A stretch of DNA of 64,000 nucleotides from CAZDCD01 sp964503885 (GTDB lineage: Bacteria > Bacteroidota > Bacteroidia > Bacteroidales > UBA10428). This document shows positions 46,251 through 56,000 of the stretch, piece after piece (the first letter of the stretch is position 1; each line of letters begins with the position of its first letter). The position numbers were made by a program, and so were the translations under genes. The stretch lies in NCBI GenBank assembly GCA_964503885.1, contig CAZDCD010000007.1, positions 62,001 through 126,000 on the forward strand. Reading direction: 5' to 3'. The notes under the pieces were generated by a model. That model was not told where the DNA came from. It was given only the letters and a program-made list of their open reading frames with translations, and searched no databases.

Positions 46251-47081
46251 CTAACTTGCTAATTTTTTCCTGTACACACTTTCCGACTCATTATATATAT
46301 CAAAATCCCTGACGCTGTTCAATCCTTTAATTCTTTCGCGAGTCCCGAGAACAAGCAGCCCCCCTGTTGAAATACTGGCATGCATAATTTCCAGAATTTT
46401 ATCCTGTAGGGAAGGGTTATAATAGATCAGGTTATTTCGGAAAAGGATCAGTTTAACATTCTGCGGCGACTCATCAAAATTAATGTTTTGTTTCTTAAAT
46501 TCAACATCGCTTATCAGATCGGGATCACGGAACGCATAATACCTGTCCAGCGTATAATATCCGGTAAAATCGCTCAGACCGTGAAATCTTTTGTAGTTAT
46601 CGTTGGAGACCTCGATCTTCTTCAGGTCGTACCTTCCTTCTTTAATATATTCAATGCTCTTGTTGCTGATGGTTGTTGCAATAATTTCCACCCTGTCGAA
46701 CAACTCAATTTCTTTCAGAAGAATAGACAGCGAATAGAGTTCGCCTCCCGATACACAATTTGGAAGCCAGATCTTGTATTTGCCGTGTGATTTTTCAACG
46801 GCTTCGGGGAAAAGTTCTTCACGCATCCATCTCCATAAACTGGGATCGCGAAACATCTCCGTCGATGGTACGGAAACCTCAAAGAGGAAGAGGTCAAAAA
46901 ATTCGGGATTGTTCTTTAGCCTGGCGATCAGGCCGTCCGCGGTACTAATATTGTTTCTGATCATCAGCCTCTCGAGTCGCTGCTTGAAAGAGGTTAATGC
47001 ATACTGTGAAAAATCGTATTCATAGACATTGTCCACTGTCTTAAATATCTCCCGCAAATCTACTATTCCAAGCTCGGTCAT
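46251..47081 (-). CDS. CheR-type methyltransferase, copy 2
   Basis: The 276-residue protein has the CheR N-terminal helical domain and the SAM-dependent methyltransferase domain, with VSVPSTEMFRDPSLW and FRNNLIYYNPSLQDKILE typical of the family. The SAM-binding block reads LPNCVSGGELYSLSIL, where most CheR have A-C-S-T-G-E-E; the change could affect SAM binding or specificity. It pairs with the CheB gene 5 bp downstream. The target is probably one of the coiled-coil sensors of the same run. Confidence 0.88.
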   Translation of the reverse strand: MTELGIVDLREIFKTVDNVYEYDFSQYALTSFKQRLERLMIRNNISTADGLIARLKNNPEFFDLFLFEVSVPSTEMFRDPSLWRWMREELFPEAVEKSHGKYKIWLPNCVSGGELYSLSILLKEIELFDRVEIIATTISNKSIEYIKEGRYDLKKIEVSNDNYKRFHGLSDFTGYYTLDRYYAFRDPDLISDVEFKKQNINFDESPQNVKLILFRNNLIYYNPSLQDKILEIMHASISTGGLLVLGTRERIKGLNSVRDFDIYNESESVYRKKLAS

Positions 47082-47119
47082 GTATTGTCAGCTAAGTTTC
47101 AATAATTACACTCTTTTTA

Positions 47120-49318
47120 TCATTGGTCTTCAATTTCAGTACCCAGGCACAGGATTTTTACGGGAATGGAATCCCTGTTTAAAACCGATGCAAAATAAAA
47201 CTGAATATGGTATTCTTTCTTTCCTATTTTTACTGTGTCTGAGATTACAGCAAATTCCCCGTCCTTTACCTCATCGAGGAATTTCTCATTCACCGTTTCT
47301 GATTTCCTGCTCCTAATGATTTGCTTAAATCCCTTGCCTGTTACCTCTTCTCTCGTTCTTCCAAGGAAAATCAGGAACTTATCGTTTATACCTATGAGTT
47401 CTCCGCTTAAATTAAATTCGGCCATGAAAACCGAATTGCCTAGTGCGTCGACAATGCCCCGAAATTCTTCCTCACGTCTGGCTGATTCTTCCTGCGTGGC
47501 TTTTAGTTCCTCCATGTTTTGCCTCATTTCCTCTTCCTGCTCCGACATTTCCTCTGCCTGCTGTTGTGATTGTTTGAGAAGCCTGGATGTTCGTTCACTG
47601 ATCCGTGTTGAGGTTATGGTTGAAGCGAGGCTGTCAGCAACCTGCTCTATGAATTCTATCTGGTAGTCGGTAAACGCAATCAACGAGGCGATCTCAATCA
47701 CACCAAGCACTTCATCCTCAAGTTTCATGGGTACAAGCAGAATATTACCGGGAGGTGCATCACCGAGTCCCGAAGTGATCATTATATAATCATCTGGAAT
47801 TTCGGTAAGGTTAATGGTTTTTTTCTCCAGGGCACAAGTGCCGACAAGTCCCTCTCCGTAACCGAACCTGCGTTCGAGGTATTTTTTTCTGTTATACGCA
47901 AATGCTGAAGAGAGCTCTAAACCGGGGGATTCTTCATCCTCCTCAACAAGAAAAATGCCGCCCTGGAGGCAGTTCAGGTATTTTGTAAGCTCCCGGATAA
48001 AATTATCCGTAAGCTTCTCAATCGAATCATATCCGGAGTGGCTCAGTTCCGAGAATTTGGTGAGGCCTTCATTGATATATTGTCTTCTGGCTGTTTCTTC
48101 TTCGTGAGCCCGATGCTCCTCGGCACTTTCCTGTATGTATTTCTTCAGCTTAATCATCTCTGTCCCCAGTAAATCGCCTTTTCCGGCCAGGGTAAGGTTC
48201 CTGGTAAGTTCACCTTCATTCAGGTCCTTTAATATCTCGTATTTTTCCTTCAGGCATGCGACCAGTATGTTCAAATTTTCACCCACATCAGATACATAAT
48301 TCTGTGAGTTATTGCTGATATTTTTCTCAGGCAAACCGCCGATTTTCAACTCGTCTGTAAAGGCAACGATTCTTTTTACCGGCCGGATAAGACGCAGAAA
48401 TGAATTGTACAGGTAAAGGTAAATGAACAACCCTGTAAGGAGAACAACCAGCAGGATAAAGAACAGGGAAAGTAAAAACCGTGTTTTCTTCAGTGTTTTA
48501 GCAAGCAGAATCCCGATATTACCGATTTGTGCATCCAGGACAAGGTTAACCGATTGAATATCAGAAAGAAGGCCGTAATTGCGGTATACAGATCCAATGG
48601 ATTCATTGATATTATGTATGGCAACTGATACCGAGGTAATGGAAGGAATTTCATTGATTATGCCGCTGAAGTCAATTGGTTCGGGGTTTTCTGTAAGCAC
48701 TTCCCCGATCTGTAGAAGTATGTTCTTAATCTGCCGCAATCCATCATCATCTGACTGGTACACAAATTGCTGCTCAAGGGTTTGCAACTCAAGAAGAAGA
48801 ATTCTCGCTCGTGCATTGTCGCTCTGACCGGCAATCTGCAGGCTTTTTCCGGTAATTGAGAAGAGACTGCCCGTGAGTCCCGAATCCGGGGTCCCTTTTT
48901 GCAGGAGGTAAGACAGCAGTTTTGATATGTTACCCGCCTGAACCGAATAGGCGCGTTTAAGCGTGTCAGTCAGGGCAAGGAGTTCTGTATTATTTCTTAT
49001 CTGCCTGAGCCGTGAGAAATCGTTCAGAATGCCGTAAAATTCAGATTCTGCCGTATTTAGCTGTGTTGTAAATGCACCGGATTGCCCGGCATCCAATCCG
49101 CTGTTCTCTTGTGCATATGCCAGTATTGCTGATTTCAGAATATTTAATTGCAGTGCCTGTGACCGCAGGTCACTTGCATAGTTCTGTTTTTGGATCAGGG
49201 CATTTTTCCGCGCCGCAAACAGCACGCAAAGAATGACGATAAGGATGGTAAATAGCAGGATAATAAATGCATTTAAAAATATTCTAAATTGTATAGGTAT
49301 ATGGTGGTTTTTTGCCAT
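47120..49318 (-). CDS. membrane sensor with HAMP-like, GAF, coiled-coil and PAS domains and no kinase
   Basis: The 732-residue protein has a span at about 14-36, a periplasmic helical region, a second span (about 278-302), a HAMP-like segment, a GAF domain (about 430-570; GYGEGLVGTCALEKKTINLT), a Glu/Gln-rich coiled coil (about 575-620) and a terminal PAS domain. No histidine-kinase, cyclase or phosphatase domain is present. The Glu/Gln-rich coiled coil could be the methylation substrate of the neighbouring CheR/CheB. It sits between two cheR genes. The output may be direct contact with the phosphatase at 42.3 kb. These last points are inference. Confidence 0.82.
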   Translation of the reverse strand: MAKNHHIPIQFRIFLNAFIILLFTILIVILCVLFAARKNALIQKQNYASDLRSQALQLNILKSAILAYAQENSGLDAGQSGAFTTQLNTAESEFYGILNDFSRLRQIRNNTELLALTDTLKRAYSVQAGNISKLLSYLLQKGTPDSGLTGSLFSITGKSLQIAGQSDNARARILLLELQTLEQQFVYQSDDDGLRQIKNILLQIGEVLTENPEPIDFSGIINEIPSITSVSVAIHNINESIGSVYRNYGLLSDIQSVNLVLDAQIGNIGILLAKTLKKTRFLLSLFFILLVVLLTGLFIYLYLYNSFLRLIRPVKRIVAFTDELKIGGLPEKNISNNSQNYVSDVGENLNILVACLKEKYEILKDLNEGELTRNLTLAGKGDLLGTEMIKLKKYIQESAEEHRAHEEETARRQYINEGLTKFSELSHSGYDSIEKLTDNFIRELTKYLNCLQGGIFLVEEDEESPGLELSSAFAYNRKKYLERRFGYGEGLVGTCALEKKTINLTEIPDDYIMITSGLGDAPPGNILLVPMKLEDEVLGVIEIASLIAFTDYQIEFIEQVADSLASTITSTRISERTSRLLKQSQQQAEEMSEQEEEMRQNMEELKATQEESARREEEFRGIVDALGNSVFMAEFNLSGELIGINDKFLIFLGRTREEVTGKGFKQIIRSRKSETVNEKFLDEVKDGEFAVISDTVKIGKKEYHIQFYFASVLNRDSIPVKILCLGTEIEDQ

Positions 49319-49373
49319 TTCAGTGTAATTATCTATACATTACCTACGTATTGATAAATTTAGAATGTTAATT

Positions 49374-50213
49374 TCAATTTTTATAATATGCATGGCCTTT
49401 TTTTTGAAATTTTACCGAATACGATCCCAGAATGGTCTCATGCAATCCCAGTATCAGGCATCCCGTATCATAAAGATTCTTATGGAAAAGGTCGAAGACC
49501 CTGTTTTGCAGGTCGTAATTGAAATAAATGATCACATTCCTGCACATGATTATGTCAAACTTAACATATTGCGTATTGTCTTCTGTAACAAGATCATGCT
49601 TTTTGAATACCGGTTTTTCCCGTAATGAATCGTTCATTTTGATCACATCTGCTGTTTTGTCGATGGTTAAATATTTTTCGTAAGCTATGTCGTTGTACTC
49701 TTCAAAATTGTAAGGGTTTTCCTTGATCACTTTGTCAAAATTATCAAGGTAATTGATGTTAAACCGGTATTTGTAAAATCCCTGCCGGGCATTGTCCAGG
49801 ACATCGGTATTCAGGTCGGTGGCATATACTTTGGCCCGGTCAAATATGTCCAGTTCATGGAGCAGGATGAGCATGGAATAAACCTCCTGTCCGGTTGAAC
49901 ATCCGGCATGCCAGATATTGATCACAGGGTTGTTTTTCAGTTTCGGAAGAACGGCATATTTAATGGCCTGCCATACCTGGGGGTCACGAAAAAGTTCTGT
50001 GGTGTTTACGGTAATTTCTTTGACAATCTTTTCAATGAAGGGTATATCGCTTTTCATCCTGTTAATCAACGCATTAAGGGTCATGCGGTTATCGGCAAGT
50101 ACCTTTGCAAGTCTTCGTTTAAGTGATTTTTCTGAATACTGGCTAAAATCATATTTTGAGAAATTTTTCAGAGCATATATAAACAACTGAAAATCCTGAT
50201 CGGTTACCGTCAT
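49374..50213 (-). CDS. CheR-type methyltransferase, copy 1
   Basis: The 279-residue protein is a full-length CheR with SQYSEKSLKRRLAKVL in the N-terminal domain, VNTTELFRDPQVW, the SAM site WHAGCSTGQEVYSMLIL, and CRNVIIYFNYDLQNRVF. It transfers methyl groups from SAM to glutamate side chains of sensors. It is the first gene of the minus-strand run, followed after 55 bp by the sensor gene. It is closer to canonical CheR than copy 2. Confidence 0.9.
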   Translation of the reverse strand: MTVTDQDFQLFIYALKNFSKYDFSQYSEKSLKRRLAKVLADNRMTLNALINRMKSDIPFIEKIVKEITVNTTELFRDPQVWQAIKYAVLPKLKNNPVINIWHAGCSTGQEVYSMLILLHELDIFDRAKVYATDLNTDVLDNARQGFYKYRFNINYLDNFDKVIKENPYNFEEYNDIAYEKYLTIDKTADVIKMNDSLREKPVFKKHDLVTEDNTQYVKFDIIMCRNVIIYFNYDLQNRVFDLFHKNLYDTGCLILGLHETILGSYSVKFQKKGHAYYKN

Positions 50214-50370
50214 ATATTAATTATTATTCAGAAATCTTACCTGCCTATCTATTCCAACTTTTTTTGTAATTAAATCTAATTAAAGTTTGCGAATAATTAA
50301 AACAAAATCAAAATATTTTGAGTTTTGATTCAGCAGGAATGGTTATATTGGTTGGGTTTTTATACGGATA

Positions 50371-52023
50371 ATGAAAACAAAAGTTAATAAAAATCTGTTG
50401 GCAATTTATGGAATTCAGGATTCATCCGATGAAAAGCATGCGGTAATGGTTCATGACCATTCTCTGGCATATTTCGAATCGGGCCGTATAAGCCGGTTTT
50501 GCCAACTCGAAAGGGTCACCGGGATAAAATATGACAACACACTGCATACGCATATTGACAAGCTGTTGCGGCAATCCGGCTTAACTAGGAACAGGGTTGA
50601 CATTGTATCCGTTGATCATGAACTGGGCAGGGCATTCATCTCTGGTTCGGGAAAAATACGTATTGAAGCCCCCCTTCATGATTCGCTGAAAGCAATACCC
50701 GAAAAGGCAAACCTGAGATGGATGGGAGAAAAAGGAACCGGGTTTGCAGTGAACCATGAGCTTGCCCATGTTTACAGCTGTATTCCCTTTTCGGGAATGT
50801 TCAGGAACAACAGCCTTCTGGTCCACTATGACGGCGGCGCAAGCAAAAGCAATTTTTCGGCGTGGCATTACCTTGACAATACAGTATCTCCGGTCGAATA
50901 CAATTACGATCTCAAATGCCTCACTTCCATTTTCAATGCCAATGCCCTGGTTTTTGCGATCCTTAAGGGCAGCATAAAGAATCAGAACAGCGTTCCGGGT
51001 AAGCTTATGGGGTATGCAGCTTACGGTAAATTCAGGCCGGAACTTGAAGAATGGCTCAGGTTGAACGGGTTTTTTGCACACATCTGGAATAACAAGGAAG
51101 AGTTCTTTGCCAGATCCCGTGAAGACATGAAGATAAGCATACAGGGATTTGATCAGAAAAATCTCTTTCTGCAGGATATTGCGGCCACACTTCATACTCT
51201 TTTTGTACGTGAATCATTCAACAAGTTCAAAGAGCTGCGACAAAAAACCGGCGCAGAATTCTTATACTATTCCGGCGGATCGGCGTTGAATATCAAACTG
51301 AACACGGTACTCGTGCGATCAGGATTGTTCAGGGATGTTTTTATTCCACCCTGTTCAAACGACAGCGGGTTATCCATCGGTGCCGGGGCAGCGTGTCAGC
51401 TTTACCGGGGCATAGAGGTGGCATTGCACAGTCCTTTCCTGAACAACTGGGGCATCGAGGATTACAAAACCCTGTATACTCGGGGGGATATTGAACGTAT
51501 AGCAGAACTGTTGATCAAAGATCAGGTGATCGGGATATGCAACGGATATGGCGAAGCAGGTCCGCGTGCGCTGGGTAACAGGAGCGTTATAGCTCGTGCC
51601 TCTTCGCTTTCTCTGGCACAGAAGGTCAGCATCCAGCATAAGGGCCGGGAATGGTACAGGCCTGTTGCTCCGGTCATGACCCTGAAAAATGCATGTTACT
51701 TTACGGGTGAAAACCCGCATCATCTTTCAAAATATATGCTTCTGGATCATGCCATTCTTCATGATAAGAAAAAGGAACTTGAGGGTTGTATTCATGCTGA
51801 CGGAAGTTCAAGAATTCAGGTCTTGTATGAACCATCAGACAATCCATTCCTGTTTGAACTGCTGGATCACCTCGACAAGTACCATGATGTAAAAGCCCTG
51901 ATCAATACCTCATTCAATTACCGGGGAGAACCGATGGTGCATACTGCTGAAGATGCCAGGAAGGCCGCTGTGCTTATGAAACTCGATGCCCTGGTGGTTA
52001 ACGGACGGCTCGATATCATCTGA
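50371..52023 (+). CDS. NodU/CmcH-family O-carbamoyltransferase
   Basis: The 550-residue protein has the two parts of the family: an ASKHA-fold YrdC-dependent carbamoyltransferase domain with VNHELAHVYSC (metal-binding His pair) and LVHYDGGASKSNF, YYSGGSALNIKLN, and the C-terminal domain with GYGEAGPRALGNRS, EWYRPVAPV and ALINTSFNYRGEPMV. Such enzymes put carbamoyl groups on hydroxyls of sugars, antibiotics or nodulation factors. No sugar-biosynthesis genes are adjacent. Divergent from cheR and about 5 kb from the lasso cluster, it could be a tailoring enzyme, but I have no direct support. Confidence 0.88.
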   Translation: MKTKVNKNLLAIYGIQDSSDEKHAVMVHDHSLAYFESGRISRFCQLERVTGIKYDNTLHTHIDKLLRQSGLTRNRVDIVSVDHELGRAFISGSGKIRIEAPLHDSLKAIPEKANLRWMGEKGTGFAVNHELAHVYSCIPFSGMFRNNSLLVHYDGGASKSNFSAWHYLDNTVSPVEYNYDLKCLTSIFNANALVFAILKGSIKNQNSVPGKLMGYAAYGKFRPELEEWLRLNGFFAHIWNNKEEFFARSREDMKISIQGFDQKNLFLQDIAATLHTLFVRESFNKFKELRQKTGAEFLYYSGGSALNIKLNTVLVRSGLFRDVFIPPCSNDSGLSIGAGAACQLYRGIEVALHSPFLNNWGIEDYKTLYTRGDIERIAELLIKDQVIGICNGYGEAGPRALGNRSVIARASSLSLAQKVSIQHKGREWYRPVAPVMTLKNACYFTGENPHHLSKYMLLDHAILHDKKKELEGCIHADGSSRIQVLYEPSDNPFLFELLDHLDKYHDVKALINTSFNYRGEPMVHTAEDARKAAVLMKLDALVVNGRLDII

Positions 52024-52142
52024 TAACATCATATTATGCCGATCGTATAGCATAATCAAAAGTCCGCGGCATGGATTGGTGATGCACTGGATAAATAGGA
52101 CAGTTGACTCTGGGAAATGGTGCCGAAGATAGTTTTTGAATT

Positions 52143-53033
52143 CTACTTTACAAAACTGGCAAATCTATACATAAGAAATATCTCATGTGATCCAAAGGTC
52201 TTCGCATTCAACCCGTTCAGTGTCAGATCAAAGGAATACCCTGTGACCAGGTCTTTGTTCTGATAACCGAGCTGAATAACCAGCGCTTCCGAGGTCCTGT
52301 AAGATAATCCTGTGAGGAGCATATCCCTGAAGATAAGCCGTGTATTGATATCGGCCTGGAACAACCCGGCTTCCACGAATTTAAAAAGAAGCGAAGGCTC
52401 CAGTTTGAAGTCGGTGCCCAGATCGAACATATATCCCCCTTGCAGGTAATAATGCCTTACCTGTTTCTGCTGTAAAATCCTGTCGGTCTTCAGATCGACA
52501 TTACGGTTGAAAAGCTGGGGAACGGAAATTCCTGCAAAGTATTTTTCACCGTACAGGTACATGCCGAATGATGCATCGGGTACGATCATCTTATCAGTAC
52601 CCAGGAATACAGGGTCGTCGGGCGTTTCAATAGTGAAATTCGATTTGTCGAGGTACAGCTGGTAAAGCAATGCAGACAGGCCGAAAGAAAGCCTTGTTCC
52701 GGAAGAACTCACCTCTATATGGTAGCTGTAAGTTCCTTCGATGCCCGTTTTGCGCAGGGGACCGGTCTGGTAGTTGAAGATTTTCATTCCTGCACCCATG
52801 TCTTCTGCAAATTGCATGTCGCCCGAGAGATATTGTATCGACGGTGATTCCCGGATACCTGCCCAGAGTTTACGGTAAGTAAATGCAACCGGGATTTTCT
52901 CGGTAATGCCTGTAGCGGCGGGGTTTATGGCATAATGGTTGAGCGTGTATTGACTTAACGAAGGGATCTGCTGTGCCCGAATATGCGGCACTGCCATTGC
53001 AGTAAGAAATAACAGCGTAATTAATTTTTTCAT
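52143..53033 (-). CDS. PorP/SprF family outer-membrane protein (type IX secretion)
   Basis: The 296-residue protein has a signal peptide (about 1-20), the family opening QIPSLSQYTLNHYAINPAATG and alternating beta-strands as expected of an outer-membrane barrel, ending in an aromatic-containing strand. PorP/SprF proteins help secrete and anchor SprB-like adhesins that carry the type B C-terminal domain. It lies 15 bp after the SprB-repeat gene, so this pair is a secreted protein and its partner. Confidence 0.9.
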   Translation of the reverse strand: MKKLITLLFLTAMAVPHIRAQQIPSLSQYTLNHYAINPAATGITEKIPVAFTYRKLWAGIRESPSIQYLSGDMQFAEDMGAGMKIFNYQTGPLRKTGIEGTYSYHIEVSSSGTRLSFGLSALLYQLYLDKSNFTIETPDDPVFLGTDKMIVPDASFGMYLYGEKYFAGISVPQLFNRNVDLKTDRILQQKQVRHYYLQGGYMFDLGTDFKLEPSLLFKFVEAGLFQADINTRLIFRDMLLTGLSYRTSEALVIQLGYQNKDLVTGYSFDLTLNGLNAKTFGSHEIFLMYRFASFVK

Positions 53034-53048
53034 GGCAGTGAGAATTAG

Positions 53049-56000
53049 CTATTTTACTATGTTCACCGGACCCGTAAGCACTTCGGAGCCATCGCCCGGA
53101 TCGATCACGTAATAATACGTCCCTGATGGCAACTCTTTGCCGTTATATGTTCCGTCCCATGGCTGAGAATATCCGCCGGAGCTGAATACCTCAATACCCC
53201 ATACATTGTAAATCTTTACCGTACTTCCCGGGTAAGTACCTATGTTGCCTATATTCCAGACCTCGTTGATGCCGTCACCATTCGGACTGAATGCATCATA
53301 AATAACAAGGTTACTGCCGTTCGTAAGCAGAATGTTTACGTCGAGCGTATTCGATTCGCACAGGTTGGTGTCGATAGCATACACTTCATACTGGCCGGCC
53401 TGAAGCCCTGTGAATTCACCTGTTGCGCTGGTCAGGCTGTCTGATCCCTCCGGTTGCAGAATAAAAGTTACCGGCTCTGTACCTCCTGTATAATCCAGTA
53501 CGATCGCTCCGTCCAGTGTACCTGTCTGATGGCTTACTTCTGTTGTGTCGATGATCAGCAACCCGGGGTCAGTGATTGAAAGCAGACTGCCGGGTATCTC
53601 GCATTCATCGTCAGTAACCACTACAGAATAATCGCCTCCGGGGAGACCTGTAAATATGCCGTTGTTGTCGAAAAACGCATTGCCGCCGTCGATAGAATAC
53701 CTCAGGTTTGCGGCTCCGCCTGAAGCCGAAATAGTAATGGCTCCGTCGCCGGCTCCGTGGCATGAAATATCTTGTACTTCTTCCGATCCAATTATAATGC
53801 CCGCCGGCTGGTCAATCGAAACCAGGGAATCGGGCGATTCACAGGCATTATCATCCATGATCCGCAAGGTATAATCACCTGCAGGAACCTCAAGTACCGG
53901 GTTTGCCGAATATTCGGTCCCACCGTCGACCGAGTATCGGTATGAACCTGTACCTCCGGCTGCACCTATCGTTATGGTACCGTCGTCGTATCCGTAACAG
54001 GTGGCATCGGTAAGGCTTACAGACTGATAGGTCAGCGGGGAGGGTTCATCAAGGAAGAAATCAAACTCATTGACACAGTTAAATGCATCGGTGATGGTGA
54101 GGGAATAATCTCCGGCGCCTATATTGTCGATAACCCGCTGGTTCCAGCCGGTGTTCCACTGGTAATCAAATGCCGGTGTACCGCCTGAAACTGCCGGTGT
54201 TATCCGCCCGTCGGAATCTCCGGTGCACGAGGGTAAAAGGTATGCGGGAACAGCCAGGATCTGGTCCGGTTCGGTAATGTTTACCTGGTTGGTGATAAAG
54301 CAAAGGTTGGCATCGTTTACCGTAACGGTATAGAGGCCTGCACCAAGTCCGGTTGCAGTGGGTGTGATCTGGCCTCCGGGATCATTCCAGAGATAGGATA
54401 ACGGTGCTGTTCCTCCGCCGGCATTTGCAAATGCTTCGGCATTCAGGTCACCATAACAGTAATTCCGGTTTATCGGGTCGGGGATGATCGTAAGGGATAT
54501 CGCGGGAGGCTGTGTGATCTGCTCGGAGCCGGTCTCCGTACATCCTTTTGAATCAGTGACCGTGACCGAATAGTTGGCCGCAGCGACATTCACCAGGTCC
54601 TCGGTAGTCGACCCGTTGCTCCAGTTGAAAGAATAGGGCAGTGTTCCGCCACTGACAGTAAGATTGAGGACTCCCGAATTGTCGTTGTTGCACCTGAGGG
54701 GGAAGCTGTTCAGCAGCAACGAGACAGGTGCCGATGGTTCGTTGATCTGTACCGAGGTTTGTGCCGTTTTGGCATCGTTGTCGGTAACGGTGACATAATA
54801 CAGGCCACCTGACATGTTCGTACGCACCAGCACACTGTCGCCCACAGAATTGGGCCCGTCCGACCAGTTGTAGGTATACGGGTAAGCGCCGTTCAGAACA
54901 GTGATTGTGGCCGAACCGTTGGCGCTTCCGTTGCATGTTACATCGGTTTTTGCCGTTACCTGGGCAATAAGTATGGTCTGGTCGAACACAATGAATAGGG
55001 TATCGCCGGAACATCCGTTGTTGTCGGTAATATTGATCAGGTAATTGCCCCCGTTCAGGCCTGAAATATCTTCATCCGAAGATGTAAAGCTAGCAGGACC
55101 GGTCCAGGAATACCCGTAAGGTGCTGTTCCGCCGCTTACCGTAAGGTCTATTGCCCCGTTGCTTCCGGGCGGAATGGTCACATCGGCGACCATGGAATTC
55201 CCGAAAGTTATGGGTTGAGGCTGGGTGACAATAAAAGTATCTTTCCTCTGGCACAGGTTTTTATCTTTCAGGGTGAGGATGTATGTTCCCCTGTTGATGT
55301 TGAGCTGGTCCTGGGCAGTGGGATTGATCCCCGATCCGTCGGGCGATGTCCAGCTATAGGTATAGGGCAGCGTTCCTCCGGTTGGCGTAACATCGATGGC
55401 GCCGTTGCTGCCGTTGTAGCACGAAACGTCAGTGATTATTCCGGGAGCGGAGAGGGGCAAAGGCTGGGTTATTGTTATAGTAGCAACAGCAACCGAATCA
55501 CGGCTATCTGTTACTGTTACTGAGTATAAACCAGCTGATAAACCGGAAGCAATAGAATCATCTATACCAGAAGAAGGTGCATGACTCCATTGATATGTAA
55601 ATGGAGGTACTCCAAAATAGGGAGTAACTTTTAAAGAACCTGAATTATCATCAGAACATTTAAGATTGTTAACGGTAGTAAAAACCGCCGAATAGGGCGG
55701 TGTATAGCGAGCAACCAATCCATCAAAGCTTCCAGGATTGTTATTTACAAGCGAAGATTCTCCGACATAAAGTATGGAAGATTTGAAATAACCTGTAATA
55801 TAAATATTGTTATTGATATCAACAAATATTGCATCAGAAATATCTTTCCGCGAATCAGATCCTTTGATCTGTGTGCTTTTTAACCTATTACCCTGCAAAT
55901 CAAAAGTTCCTATAAACATATTGGTGTCGGAAGGGCTGTTTCCGGTCAAAGTATCTTGGCCAAAAATCAATTCACCGGTATAATACCCTGAAAGATAAAG

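Noticed and set aside
50371..52023. Carbamoyltransferase as a lasso tailoring gene
   Set aside because: It is 5 kb away and separated from the cluster by the SprB-repeat protein and its PorP/SprF partner on the other strand, so membership is not supported.
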